This document shows, in pieces, positions 12,039 to 20,858 of a stretch of 64,000 bases of DNA (position 1 is the first letter of the stretch; each line of letters begins with the position of its first letter). Location: positions 1,426,001-1,490,000 of the forward strand of contig NZ_JAIGNL010000001.1 of the NCBI RefSeq assembly GCF_019711395.1, in the 5' to 3' direction. The translations under genes were made by a program, and so were the position numbers. Origin of the DNA: Qipengyuania xiapuensis (GTDB taxonomy: Bacteria > Pseudomonadota > Alphaproteobacteria > Sphingomonadales > Sphingomonadaceae). The notes below the pieces were generated by a model, which ran no database searches, was not told the DNA's origin, and was given only the letters and a program-made list of their open reading frames with translations.

Positions 12039-12668
12039 TTAGCGACGAAACAGGCGCGAGAGCAGGAAGCCTGCGACTGCGGCGATGCCGATCGCGGTAC
12101 CCGGGCTCTTGCGGACGAATTCACGGCCGTCTTCGACCAGATCGTCCACGCTCTTTTCGTCGAGCTTGGCGGCATAGTCGTTGAGAGCGGTCGATGCGCT
12201 GCGGGCATAGTCGCCGTATTTCGCGCCGAGCTTCTCGTCGACCTGGTGTGCGTTCTCGCTGATCGTACGGCTCAGCGTGCGCATGCCGTCGCTGGTCTTG
12301 ACCTTGCCTTCGGTGGCGAGTTCCTTGCCCTTGACCTTGGCGTCTGCGCCATAGGCCTTGGCTTCCGCAACCCAGTCGTCGCCCTTGCTCTTGGCCTGGC
12401 CACGATAGGCGGCGGCGCGTTCCTGGCCTTCTGCCTTGAGTGCGGCGGCACCTGCCTTCGCTTCTTCCAGAGCAGCGTTGAAACGGCTCTTGGCTTCGGA
12501 GCGATGGTCGGCGTTGGTTTCGGTGATTGCAGTATTGGTCACGGGGGTGGTCTCCTTTGCTGCGCCCTTCTTCGCCACGGTCTTGCGCGGCTTCTTGGCG
12601 GTGCTTGATTTCTTTGCGGCGCTCGTTTTGCGCTTCTTGGTTGCGCCCGATCCGGTCGTTTCTGACAT
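12039..12668 (-). CDS. DUF883/ElaB/YqjD-like membrane-anchored protein with histone-H1-like N-terminus
   Basis: A 209-aa protein from the ATG at 12668. Residues about 8-40 are Lys/Ala/Ser/Thr rich (KKRKTSAAKKSSTAKKPRK), like histone-H1-type bacterial proteins that bind nucleic acid. A long Ala/Glu/Lys amphipathic helix follows, and the C-terminus (VRKSPGTAIGIAAVAGFLLS, then RLFRR) is the classical DUF883 glycine-rich membrane anchor. E. coli YqjD and ElaB tether ribosomes to the inner membrane in stationary phase; a similar role here is inference. First gene of a four-gene leftward operon divergent from eno. A longer start at 12746 would intrude on the eno promoter region. Confidence 0.75.
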   Translation of the reverse strand: MSETTGSGATKKRKTSAAKKSSTAKKPRKTVAKKGAAKETTPVTNTAITETNADHRSEAKSRFNAALEEAKAGAAALKAEGQERAAAYRGQAKSKGDDWVAEAKAYGADAKVKGKELATEGKVKTSDGMRTLSRTISENAHQVDEKLGAKYGDYARSASTALNDYAAKLDEKSVDDLVEDGREFVRKSPGTAIGIAAVAGFLLSRLFRR

Positions 12669-12811
12669 TGCTCTTGTCCTTGCCCTCAATTCGTATTCAT
12701 TTCCCGCTGCTTGGAGGCAAACGGGGTCTTCAATGGTGCAACGCAACTTGCGCGCCGATGTTCCGGCGAATAGAGCGCTTTCCTACCCTCGATTTGGGGG
12801 TGTTCTACTAA

Positions 12812-14134
<1,323 letters not shown>

Positions 14135-14138
14135 GACG

Positions 14139-14399
14139 CTAGTCGCCCGCCCGGTTCTTCGGGTGGAACCAGTACTGGTAAACGCCCCATGCGTTGATGA
14201 GCAGCAGCAGGCCGTTCATTGCGGCCAGCGGCATCGCGTCTTCGCTCAGGCCGATATAGATCCACAGGCAGGATACGGCGCAGAAGAGGATGAAGCCCCA
14301 GGCGGTTGCCCGTCGCCCCAGATCGAACGCGATCATCGATGCAGCGATCACAGTACCGATCGAGGCGATCCACTCCAACGGACCGTTCATGATTTGCAT
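14139..14399 (-). CDS. Small three-helix membrane protein
   Basis: An 86-aa, almost wholly hydrophobic protein (start MQIMNGPLEW at 14399; the second Met at 14390 is equally possible). Three transmembrane segments are visible: IASIGTVIAASMIAFDL, WGFILFCAVSCLWIYIGL and MNGLLLLINAWGVYQYW. The last resembles the closing helix of PnuC-like small proteins, but the protein is far too short to be PnuC. It ends 4 nt from the convergent eno stop. Function unknown. Confidence 0.7.
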   Translation of the reverse strand: MQIMNGPLEWIASIGTVIAASMIAFDLGRRATAWGFILFCAVSCLWIYIGLSEDAMPLAAMNGLLLLINAWGVYQYWFHPKNRAGD

Positions 14400-14469
14400 G
14401 CTCCCATGATTGCCACGACGCTTCTCGCGGGTTAGCGTTCCGGCAATTGCTCTTTGTGGGAGAGGGGCT

Positions 14470-15516
14470 TTGCGCGATTTTCCCGTGCATCCGGATGAAG
14501 TTACGCCGCGGTTGCTGTCCGAGATTTTCGGGCGGCCGGTCACGAGCGTGAGCTGGGAACCGATCGGCACGGGGCAGGTCGGCGACAGTGCCCGTTTCCA
14601 TCTCGAGGGGGGCGATGTTCCTGCAACGCTTGCCGGCAAATTTCCCGCCGCCGACGCGACAAGCCGGGGCACGGCAGCCATGTTCGGCCTCTATCGCAAG
14701 GAAGTGGAATTTTATCGCCAGGCCGCGCCGCTGCTCGACGTGCGTGTCCCGAAAACCCATCTTGCCGAGGTGAGCGAAGACGGGGCGGAATTCACGCTGC
14801 TGTTCGAAGACATGGGGCCGGCAAGGCAAGGCGACCAGATCTCGGGATGTGGCATCGAGGATGCCCGCGCGGCGATCCGGCAGGCGGCCGCGATCCATGC
14901 GCCGAGCTGGGGCAGGGCCGACATCATCGAGGCCGACTGGATCCAGCCGCCCGAGGATCTGGGAGACAAGGTCGGTGCGATGTATCCGCAAGCGCAGGCA
15001 ATCTTCCGCGATCGCTACGCAGATTCGCTCGAGGGCGAGTACATGCAAATTTGCGAAGAACTGGCAGGCCTGTCGGCGAGCTATTTCCGTCGCGAGCCGG
15101 AGATGCAGTGCCTCGTCCATGGTGACTTCCGGCTAGACAATATGCTGTTCGACATCTGCGGCGGAAAGGAACCCGTCGCCATCCTCGACTGGCAGACGGT
15201 GACTGTCGGCAAGGCAATGATCGACGTCGGCTATTTCCTCGGCTGCGGGATCGGCAAGCTCGGCCTCGATCACGAGGGTGAGTTGCTCGATCTCTACCTC
15301 GGCGAAATGGCGAACAGGGGTGTTGAGCTGACGCGCGCCGATATTGCGCAGGATTACCGCCGCGGCATCCTCCATGGTGTTTCGACCGCTGTATTCAGCG
15401 CAGCTTTCGTCGAGCGCACCGAGCGCGGAGATGACAATTTCCTGTCCATGGCACGAGGAGCCTGCGCGCTGGCCCTGAAGCATGACAGTATCGGCGCGTT
15501 GAAGGAGGCAGCTTGA
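14470..15516 (+). CDS. Phosphotransferase, aminoglycoside-phosphotransferase/ecdysteroid-kinase-like
   Basis: A 348-aa kinase-like protein. The best start is the TTG at 14470, 2-3 nt after a purine-rich GGGAGAGGGG; the frame extends to 14410 without a site. The Brenner motif HGDFRLDNMLFD (near residue 218) supplies the catalytic Asp and Asn, and AILDWQTVTVG is the DFG-like metal-binding motif. Family members phosphorylate small molecules; the CoA-ligase-linked and steroid-linked branches are common in sphingomonads, but the substrate here is unknown. Its stop shares a base with the start of the next gene (TGATG), so the pair is coupled. Confidence 0.8.
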   Translation: MRDFPVHPDEVTPRLLSEIFGRPVTSVSWEPIGTGQVGDSARFHLEGGDVPATLAGKFPAADATSRGTAAMFGLYRKEVEFYRQAAPLLDVRVPKTHLAEVSEDGAEFTLLFEDMGPARQGDQISGCGIEDARAAIRQAAAIHAPSWGRADIIEADWIQPPEDLGDKVGAMYPQAQAIFRDRYADSLEGEYMQICEELAGLSASYFRREPEMQCLVHGDFRLDNMLFDICGGKEPVAILDWQTVTVGKAMIDVGYFLGCGIGKLGLDHEGELLDLYLGEMANRGVELTRADIAQDYRRGILHGVSTAVFSAAFVERTERGDDNFLSMARGACALALKHDSIGALKEAA

Positions 15517-16607
15517 TGGTACTTTCCCGCGGGGACGAATATCCGATCCACCAGACGCCCGAGCCGGTCGCATATTCCGGGACCGACCGGAATTTCTACG
15601 ACCGCTATTTTTTCAATGGCTATGCGCCCGACGGGAGCGGCTTCTTTGCCTGCGCCTTCGGCATCTATCCGCACCTCGATGTGGCGGACGCGCATTTCAG
15701 TTTCATCCGGGGCGGGGTGCAGTACTGCCTGCATGCAAGCGCCGAGATGGGAATGGAGCGGATGGCGATGCGCGTCGGGCCGATCTCGATCGAGATCGTG
15801 GAACCGCTGCACGCACTGAAAGTCACGATAGACGAGACCGACGGGATCGCCGGCGAGTTTACCTTCACGGGCCGCGCATTCCCGATCGAAGAGCCGCGCT
15901 TTACGCACAGGATTGGGCCGCGCGCTTTCATGGACTACACGCGAATGACGCAGAACGGGCACTACGAGGGCTGGATCTCCCTCGATGGCGAGCGTCACGA
16001 TATGGCGGAAGGCACCGCCGGTACGCGCGATCGCAGCTGGGGGATCAGGCCGGTGGGCGCGCGCGACATGCAGCCGATGCCCGATGCGCCGGTGCCTGCA
16101 TTCTTCTGGCAATGGACCCCGATCGGTTTTGCGAACGGCAGCCTTTTCTTCCATGTGAACAACGACCCGAGCGGGAAGGCATGGAATACCCGTGCTGCCT
16201 GGGCTGGCGACGGCGCGGATGCTCGCGACATTGCCGAAGGGCATGGCAGCATGCGCACGCGGCTCTTGCCGGGCACGCGATGGCCTGCCGGTGGGACCTT
16301 GTCGCTAGCGGTGAAAGGCGCGCCCGAGCAGGTCACTTTCGAACCGCTGGGTCGCTTCCAGATGCGCGGGATCGGCTACACGCATCCCGAGTGGAACCAT
16401 GGCTTGCATCACGGCAAGCTCCGCGTCGAGCGCGAGGACATCGAACTCGACGCGATCGATCCGCTCGCGCCCGAGAACCTGCACGTACAAACGCTCGTGC
16501 GTGTCAACGGAAACGACGGCAGCGAAGGGCTGGGGGTGTTCGAACAGCTCATCATGGGGCCGTTCGCACCGCTTGGTCTGACCGGGATGGTGGACGGAGC
16601 GGACTAG
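15516..16607 (+). CDS. Uncharacterised protein with CrtC/AttH-like features
   Basis: A 363-aa protein with no signal peptide, starting [18 protein letters not shown] behind a strong AAGGAGG at 15502-15508. It is rich in aromatic and Gly residues in alternating strands, with [11 protein letters not shown] and a C-terminal [11 protein letters not shown]. This resembles the two-lobed lipocalin-like CrtC/AttH fold (hydroxyneurosporene synthase, tocopherol-cyclase-like), where the DRSWG motif is typical. Function is unknown. Translational coupling to the phosphotransferase suggests a shared small-molecule substrate, possibly a hydrophobic one; that is inference. Confidence 0.65.
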   Translation: MVLSRGDEYPIHQTPEPVAYSGTDRNFYDRYFFNGYAPDGSGFFACAFGIYPHLDVADAHFSFIRGGVQYCLHASAEMGMERMAMRVGPISIEIVEPLHALKVTIDETDGIAGEFTFTGRAFPIEEPRFTHRIGPRAFMDYTRMTQNGHYEGWISLDGERHDMAEGTAGTRDRSWGIRPVGARDMQPMPDAPVPAFFWQWTPIGFANGSLFFHVNNDPSGKAWNTRAAWAGDGADARDIAEGHGSMRTRLLPGTRWPAGGTLSLAVKGAPEQVTFEPLGRFQMRGIGYTHPEWNHGLHHGKLRVEREDIELDAIDPLAPENLHVQTLVRVNGNDGSEGLGVFEQLIMGPFAPLGLTGMVDGAD

Positions 16608-17026
16608 ACCCCGAAACGGCCCTGCAGGTCGAGCAGCGCCATGGCGGCCTTGGCAGCCTCGCCACCCTTGTCCTTCTTGGTCGGATCCGCGCGTACGATA
16701 GCCTGTTCTTCGTTCTCGGTCGTGATGATGCCGTTGCCGATGGCGATACCGTCCATCGTCAGTGCCATGATCCCGCGTGCGCTTTCGCCCGCCACGATCT
16801 CGAAGTGATAGGTTTCGCCGCGGATCACCACGCCGATGGCTACGAAACCGTCATAGCGGCCACTCTCGGCGGCCATGGCGATTGCGCCCGGAACTTCGAG
16901 CGCGCCGGGGACGGTGAGGACCTCGACCGAGTGGCCTTCGGCCTCGAGTGCTGCCTTGGCACCGGCAACCAGCATGTCGTTCAAGTGGTCGTAGAAACGC
17001 GCTTCGACGATCAGGAAATTGGCCAT
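16604..17026 (-). CDS. ribH: 6,7-dimethyl-8-ribityllumazine synthase
   Basis: Condenses the ribityl-uracil intermediate with 3,4-dihydroxy-2-butanone 4-phosphate, the penultimate riboflavin step. A 140-aa protein from the ATG at 17026 ([16 protein letters not shown]), preceded by GGAG; a GTG at 17035 overlapping the ribB stop would add three residues. The active-site segments [27 protein letters not shown] and [12 protein letters not shown] are intact. It lies directly downstream of the ribB-type gene, forming a two-gene riboflavin operon, and ends tail-to-tail with the rightward pair (4-nt overlap at 16604-16607). Confidence 0.95.
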   Translation of the reverse strand: MANFLIVEARFYDHLNDMLVAGAKAALEAEGHSVEVLTVPGALEVPGAIAMAAESGRYDGFVAIGVVIRGETYHFEIVAGESARGIMALTMDGIAIGNGIITTENEEQAIVRADPTKKDKGGEAAKAAMALLDLQGRFGV

Positions 17027-17031
17027 CTGGT

Positions 17032-18270
17032 TCACTCCGGAATGGGTTTGTGGTCGACGATATTGAGGCCGTAGCCTTCGATAGCAACGACATTGGGCTG
17101 GGAATTGCTGAGCAGGATCATGTCCTCGACACCAAGATCGGCGAGGATTTGCGAGCCGATACCGACATTACGCTGGGCCTCGTTCTCGCCATAGCCTGTC
17201 GCGGGACGTCCGGTGATAATGACGATAACGCCCGAACCATGCTCGCCCACGGCTTCCATGGCACGCTGTAGGGTGCGCTTGCGCGGGCCGGGCTTGCCGA
17301 GAACGTCGTCGAAGATAGAGATAGGATGGACGCGGGTGAGGGTGGGCTCGCCTTCCCTCACTTCGCCCTTCTGGAGGACATAGCTCTCGCTGCCGTCGAC
17401 CGTGTTGCGGTAGGTCAGCATCTGCCACGCGCCACCATAGTCGGAGGTGAAGCTGTCCTCTGCGATGCGTTCGACCAGGTGGTCATGGCGCATTCGATAT
17501 TCGATCAGGTCGCGGATCGTGCCGATCTTCATGTCGTGCTTGCGCGCGAAGGTGACGAGATCGTCGAGGCGGGCCATCGTCCCGTCGTCTTTCATGATCT
17601 CGCAGATCACGCCCGAGGGATTGAGGCCAGCGAGGCGCGAGATATCGACCGCAGCTTCCGTATGGCCAGCGCGCACGAGCACGCCGCCGTCGCGGGCAGT
17701 CAGGGGGAAGACATGGCCGGGGGTGACGATATCCTCAGGACCCTTGGTCGGATCGATTGCGACCGAGACCGTGCGCGAGCGGTCTGCTGCGCTGATGCCG
17801 GTGGTGACGCCGGTCTTCGCCTCGATCGAGGTGGTGAAGGCTGTCTGCATGCTTTCGCGATTGTCGCGGCTCATCGGTTCGAGGCCGAGAGCTTTCACAC
17901 GCTTGGTGTCGAGCGAGAGGCAGATGAGGCCACGGCCATGCGTCGCCATGAAGTTGATTGCGTTCGGCGTGGCCATCTGTGCGGGAATGACGAGGTCGCC
18001 CTCGTTCTCGCGATCCTCGTCATCGACCAGGATGAACATCCGGCCGTTGCGCGCCTCGTCGATGATTTCCTCGGCGCCGACGATGACCGGGGTCTCGTCA
18101 TTGGCTTCGAGAAAGGCTTCGAGCTTGCCCAGCGTTTCGGCGGTGGGGTTCCAGCCATCTTCGGCGCAGTCGCGCAAGGTATTGGCGTGGAGGCCGGCTG
18201 CGCGGGCGAGCCCGGCGCGGGTCATCAGACCGGTGCCGACGATGGTGCGGACTTTTTCGATCGTATCCAT
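17032..18270 (-). CDS. ribB: 3,4-dihydroxy-2-butanone-4-phosphate synthase with N-terminal HTH and degenerate RibA domain (RibBX type)
   Basis: Makes DHBP from ribulose 5-phosphate for riboflavin. A 412-aa protein from the ATG at 18270. Residues about 12-55 form a Cro/C1-like helix-turn-helix ([15 protein letters not shown], then [14 protein letters not shown]). The RibB domain follows, with the acidic loop [12 protein letters not shown] and [16 protein letters not shown]. The C-terminal GTP-cyclohydrolase-II-like domain starts at [13 protein letters not shown] but lacks all three zinc cysteines (the usual SECLTGDVFGS...RCDC), so it should be inactive for GTP. RibB fused to a Cys-less RibA-like domain is the proteobacterial RibBX variant; the HTH addition is the unusual part. 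Two palindromes precede the gene. Confidence 0.9.
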   Translation of the reverse strand: MDTIEKVRTIVGTGLMTRAGLARAAGLHANTLRDCAEDGWNPTAETLGKLEAFLEANDETPVIVGAEEIIDEARNGRMFILVDDEDRENEGDLVIPAQMATPNAINFMATHGRGLICLSLDTKRVKALGLEPMSRDNRESMQTAFTTSIEAKTGVTTGISAADRSRTVSVAIDPTKGPEDIVTPGHVFPLTARDGGVLVRAGHTEAAVDISRLAGLNPSGVICEIMKDDGTMARLDDLVTFARKHDMKIGTIRDLIEYRMRHDHLVERIAEDSFTSDYGGAWQMLTYRNTVDGSESYVLQKGEVREGEPTLTRVHPISIFDDVLGKPGPRKRTLQRAMEAVGEHGSGVIVIITGRPATGYGENEAQRNVGIGSQILADLGVEDMILLSNSQPNVVAIEGYGLNIVDHKPIPE

Positions 18271-18283
18271 ACCCACAGCCGGT

Positions 18284-18333
18284 ATCACATCATAATGTGA
18301 TGCGCAAACGAACATCACATTCAATGTGCATCA
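18284..18333 (-). promoter_or_regulatory. Paired palindromic operator and candidate promoter of the HTH-RibBX gene
   Basis: Palindrome 1 is ATCACAT (18284-18290), 4 nt, ATGTGAT (18295-18301). Palindrome 2 is ATCACAT (18314-18320), 3 nt, ATGTG (18324-18328). The centres are about 30 bp apart, close to three helical turns. A TATGAT -10-like hexamer (minus strand, 18294-18289) sits inside palindrome 1, so binding would block the promoter. No FMN riboswitch signature is present in the short leader. Confidence 0.6.
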
Positions 18334-18386
18334 GACGCAAGGGTGACGCAAAGTGTGGATCGGCATCGATCGGGGAAGGGAGGAAA

Positions 18387-18462
<76 letters not shown>

Positions 18463-18572
18463 ACTCTCACGGCATTCTTTTCCGTGTCCGGCCCGGTGGT
18501 GCGGGCGGCCCCCGACTCGGGGGAGGCGCTCATATAGCGGCTGCTTCCGCGATTGAAAGAGGCAAAATTGCC

Positions 18573-19010
18573 TTAGGCGACATTTCGCTTGTTCATCGCC
18601 TCGATCCCTTCGAGGAGAAGGCAGATTGTCGCCCCGAACGGATCGCTGGGATTGTCGCGGATTTCGATGACCTTGCCGTACTCGAGCGTGCGCAGTGCAG
18701 CGAAGGATTCGTGCAGCGGCAGGCCGGTCGACTGGTGGATTTCCCACACGGTACTTTCCAGCCCCTCGCGGGCTCGGGTGCAGACTGTTTCAAGCACGAC
18801 ACTGCAGGCACCGTCGCCCGCAAGCTCGGCAAGCTTTGAGCAATCGAGTTGCTCGAATTCCAGGGTGCTCTTCGGGTGAGAGCTGATGCGACCAGACACA
18901 AGTGTTTCCTTGCGAATCGCAAGCGCTCTCTCCTTCGCTTGCTCGAAGTTTTGAGAGCCGATATATTCTTCCCGGAGAATTGGTAGTCCCCTGAGTAGGT
19001 GACCGGCCAT
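18573..19010 (-). CDS. Hypothetical protein with winged-helix-like C-terminus
   Basis: A 145-aa protein, divergent from the LuxR gene with their starts only about 15 nt apart. I do not recognise a family. The C-terminal 55 residues (STVWEIHQSTGLPLHESFAA, then LRTLEYGKVIEIRDNP) read like a winged helix: helix, TGLP turn, recognition helix, then a two-stranded wing. The N-terminal half is helical with an Arg-Ile-Ser-Ser segment. A regulatory role beside a LuxR solo is inferred. No clear ribosome site precedes the ATG, and its promoter would have to lie within the LuxR reading frame. Confidence 0.6.
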   Translation of the reverse strand: MAGHLLRGLPILREEYIGSQNFEQAKERALAIRKETLVSGRISSHPKSTLEFEQLDCSKLAELAGDGACSVVLETVCTRAREGLESTVWEIHQSTGLPLHESFAALRTLEYGKVIEIRDNPSDPFGATICLLLEGIEAMNKRNVA

Positions 19011-19024
19011 TTTTGGATCAACAA

Positions 19025-19735
19025 ATGCAGGAATTCGTAGCAGAACTCGAACGACTCGATGATTGTGAGAAAATCCTCACATACGTAATTTCGTTCGGCT
19101 CTGATCACGGTATCTTGGCATTTAGTTACCATTACTTTCCGATTTTCGGATCACCCATTGCGCGAGGAGCGTTCGTCCATGCCGAAGGTTTCCCGCGCGA
19201 GTGGGAGAAAGCCTACGTCAGCGAGGGTCTGATCAGGAAGGATCCGGTACCTCGACTGACCTTCGACAATCCACCGGTGCTCTTCTGGGACGAAGCGATC
19301 GCGCTCTCGAAAAACGACCCCGAAGCCATGCGGTACTTCGCCAGGATGCGGTCGTTCGGAATGGGCAATGGCGCGAGCTTCGCGCTTTACGGACCACGTT
19401 CGCGAAACGGCTACGCTACGATGATTTTCGACAAGCCGCCGCAAGAATTGCCGGAGGGGCTGGTCAGCCTCATGAACAGCATGGTGCAGGCCGCTCATGT
19501 CCGGATTTGCCAGATTACCTCCGAAGACGAGGCAAGTGTCGAACTGTCCCACCGCGAGCGAGAGGTCCTGGGCTGGATGGCCGGTGGCAAGAGCGCGAGC
19601 GAGATCGCGGGAATATTGAAGATCTCGCCCGATACTGTGCGCACCTACATCAGACGGCTCTACGAGAAGCTGGACGTGACGGACCGCGTTGCGGCGACGG
19701 TGAAGGGGCTCAGGCTGGGCCTCATCACGATCTGA
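19025..19735 (+). CDS. Autoinducer-binding LuxR family transcriptional regulator (solo)
   Basis: A 236-aa quorum-sensing-type regulator; a TTG at 19013 would add four residues. The N-terminal autoinducer domain keeps the residues that contact acyl-homoserine lactone in TraR/LasR: W and Y in REWEKAYVSEG, D in RKDPV, W in VLFWDEA and the G of GNGASFALYG. The C-terminal GerE domain (ELSHREREVLGWMAGGKSAS, EIAGILKISPDTVRTYIRRL) binds DNA. No luxI synthase is in the window, so it is a solo or its partner is distant. The 5' part is visibly more AT-rich than its neighbours. Confidence 0.9.
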   Translation: MQEFVAELERLDDCEKILTYVISFGSDHGILAFSYHYFPIFGSPIARGAFVHAEGFPREWEKAYVSEGLIRKDPVPRLTFDNPPVLFWDEAIALSKNDPEAMRYFARMRSFGMGNGASFALYGPRSRNGYATMIFDKPPQELPEGLVSLMNSMVQAAHVRICQITSEDEASVELSHREREVLGWMAGGKSASEIAGILKISPDTVRTYIRRLYEKLDVTDRVAATVKGLRLGLITI

Positions 19736-19739
19736 GGGC

Positions 19740-20858
19740 TCAGGTGATGAGGCCGGTGCGCGGAGCTTTCTGGTTCCAGCGATAGACCATCATTAACACC
19801 CCGATACAGATCATGTTGGTCATCATCGAACTGCCGCCGTGGCTGATGAAGGGCAGGGGGATGCCGACGACGGGGGCAAAACCCATCACCATCAGCAGGT
19901 TGATCGCAACGTAGAAGAAGATCGTCGCGGTCATGCCGGCCGCCAGCAGCTTCGAGAAACGGTCGTTCGCGTTGCGCGCGACCGACAGGCCCCAGCGCAG
20001 GATCATCGCGAAGGCGCCAAGAACGAAGAGGCCGCCGACAAAGCCCCATTCCTCGGCCATGGTGGCGAAGACGAAGTCGGTGTGCGGCTCGGGCAGGTAG
20101 CGCAAATGGCTCTGTGACCCTTCATTGAAGCCTTTTCCGAAAATACCCCCGGACCCGATCGCAATCTTCGACTGGGTGATCTGGTATCCCTCGCCGAGCG
20201 GGTCGCTTTCAGGGTCGAGGAACGTCGTCACGCGGTCCTGCTGGTAGGGCTGGAGCGCGAAGAAGAACGCAAGCGGCAGCGAGGCTACACCGGCGATCCC
20301 GGCAAAGACGAACCAGCGCAGTGGAAGCCCTGCGAGGAACATCACGACACCTCCGCCGAAAGCGATCGCCAACGACGTGCCGAGGTCAGGCTGCAGGAGG
20401 ACGAAAGCCATAGGCGCGAGAATGATACCGGCTGCCGGCATCAGCGCCCGCCAGCTTGGGATCATGCCGACGGGCAATGAGCCGTAGTAGTTCGCCAATG
20501 CGACCACCACGGCGGGCTTCATCAGTTCCGAAGGCTGGATGCGGATCGGTCCGACCTCGAGCCAACGCTGGCTACCGCCGCCAACCTGGCCGACGATCTC
20601 CACCGCCATCAGCAGCAGCAGGATGACGAGATAGGCGGGATAGGTGAAGAAGCTCACGAACTCTTTCGAGAAACGCGAGATCACCACAGCCATTACGAAG
20701 AGGATAGCAAACCGCAGCAGGTGCGAGCGTGCGTAGGCGTCGAAATCGCCTGCTGCGGCAGATGTCAGTACCAACGCCCCGAACATGATCAGCGCGAAGA
20801 GCGGGAACAGCATCTGCCATGGCTGGCGGGCTACGGGATCCGGGACGATCCCGCTCAT
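19740..20858 (-). CDS. rodA: Peptidoglycan glycosyltransferase RodA
   Basis: SEDS-family polymerase that makes glycan strands for cell elongation together with PBP2. A 372-aa protein with about ten membrane helices. The conserved QPDLGTSLAIAFGG contains the catalytic-site Asp region, and GGSQRWLEVGPIRIQPSELM and FISHGGSSMMTN are SEDS signatures. The start overlaps the mrdA stop by 4 nt (ATGA). Last gene of the leftward mreBCD-mrdA-rodA operon, converging on the LuxR gene with 4 nt between stops. Confidence 0.96.
   Translation of the reverse strand: MSGIVPDPVARQPWQMLFPLFALIMFGALVLTSAAAGDFDAYARSHLLRFAILFVMAVVISRFSKEFVSFFTYPAYLVILLLLMAVEIVGQVGGGSQRWLEVGPIRIQPSELMKPAVVVALANYYGSLPVGMIPSWRALMPAAGIILAPMAFVLLQPDLGTSLAIAFGGGVVMFLAGLPLRWFVFAGIAGVASLPLAFFFALQPYQQDRVTTFLDPESDPLGEGYQITQSKIAIGSGGIFGKGFNEGSQSHLRYLPEPHTDFVFATMAEEWGFVGGLFVLGAFAMILRWGLSVARNANDRFSKLLAAGMTATIFFYVAINLLMVMGFAPVVGIPLPFISHGGSSMMTNMICIGVLMMVYRWNQKAPRTGLIT

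Noticed and set aside
18284-18333. CRP/FNR sites in front of the ribB gene
   Set aside because: The half-sites face outward (ATCACAT...ATGTGAT), opposite to the CRP consensus TGTGA-N6-TCACA.
18271-18386. FMN riboswitch upstream of ribB
   Set aside because: None of the conserved RFN elements is visible and the space before the predicted start is too short.
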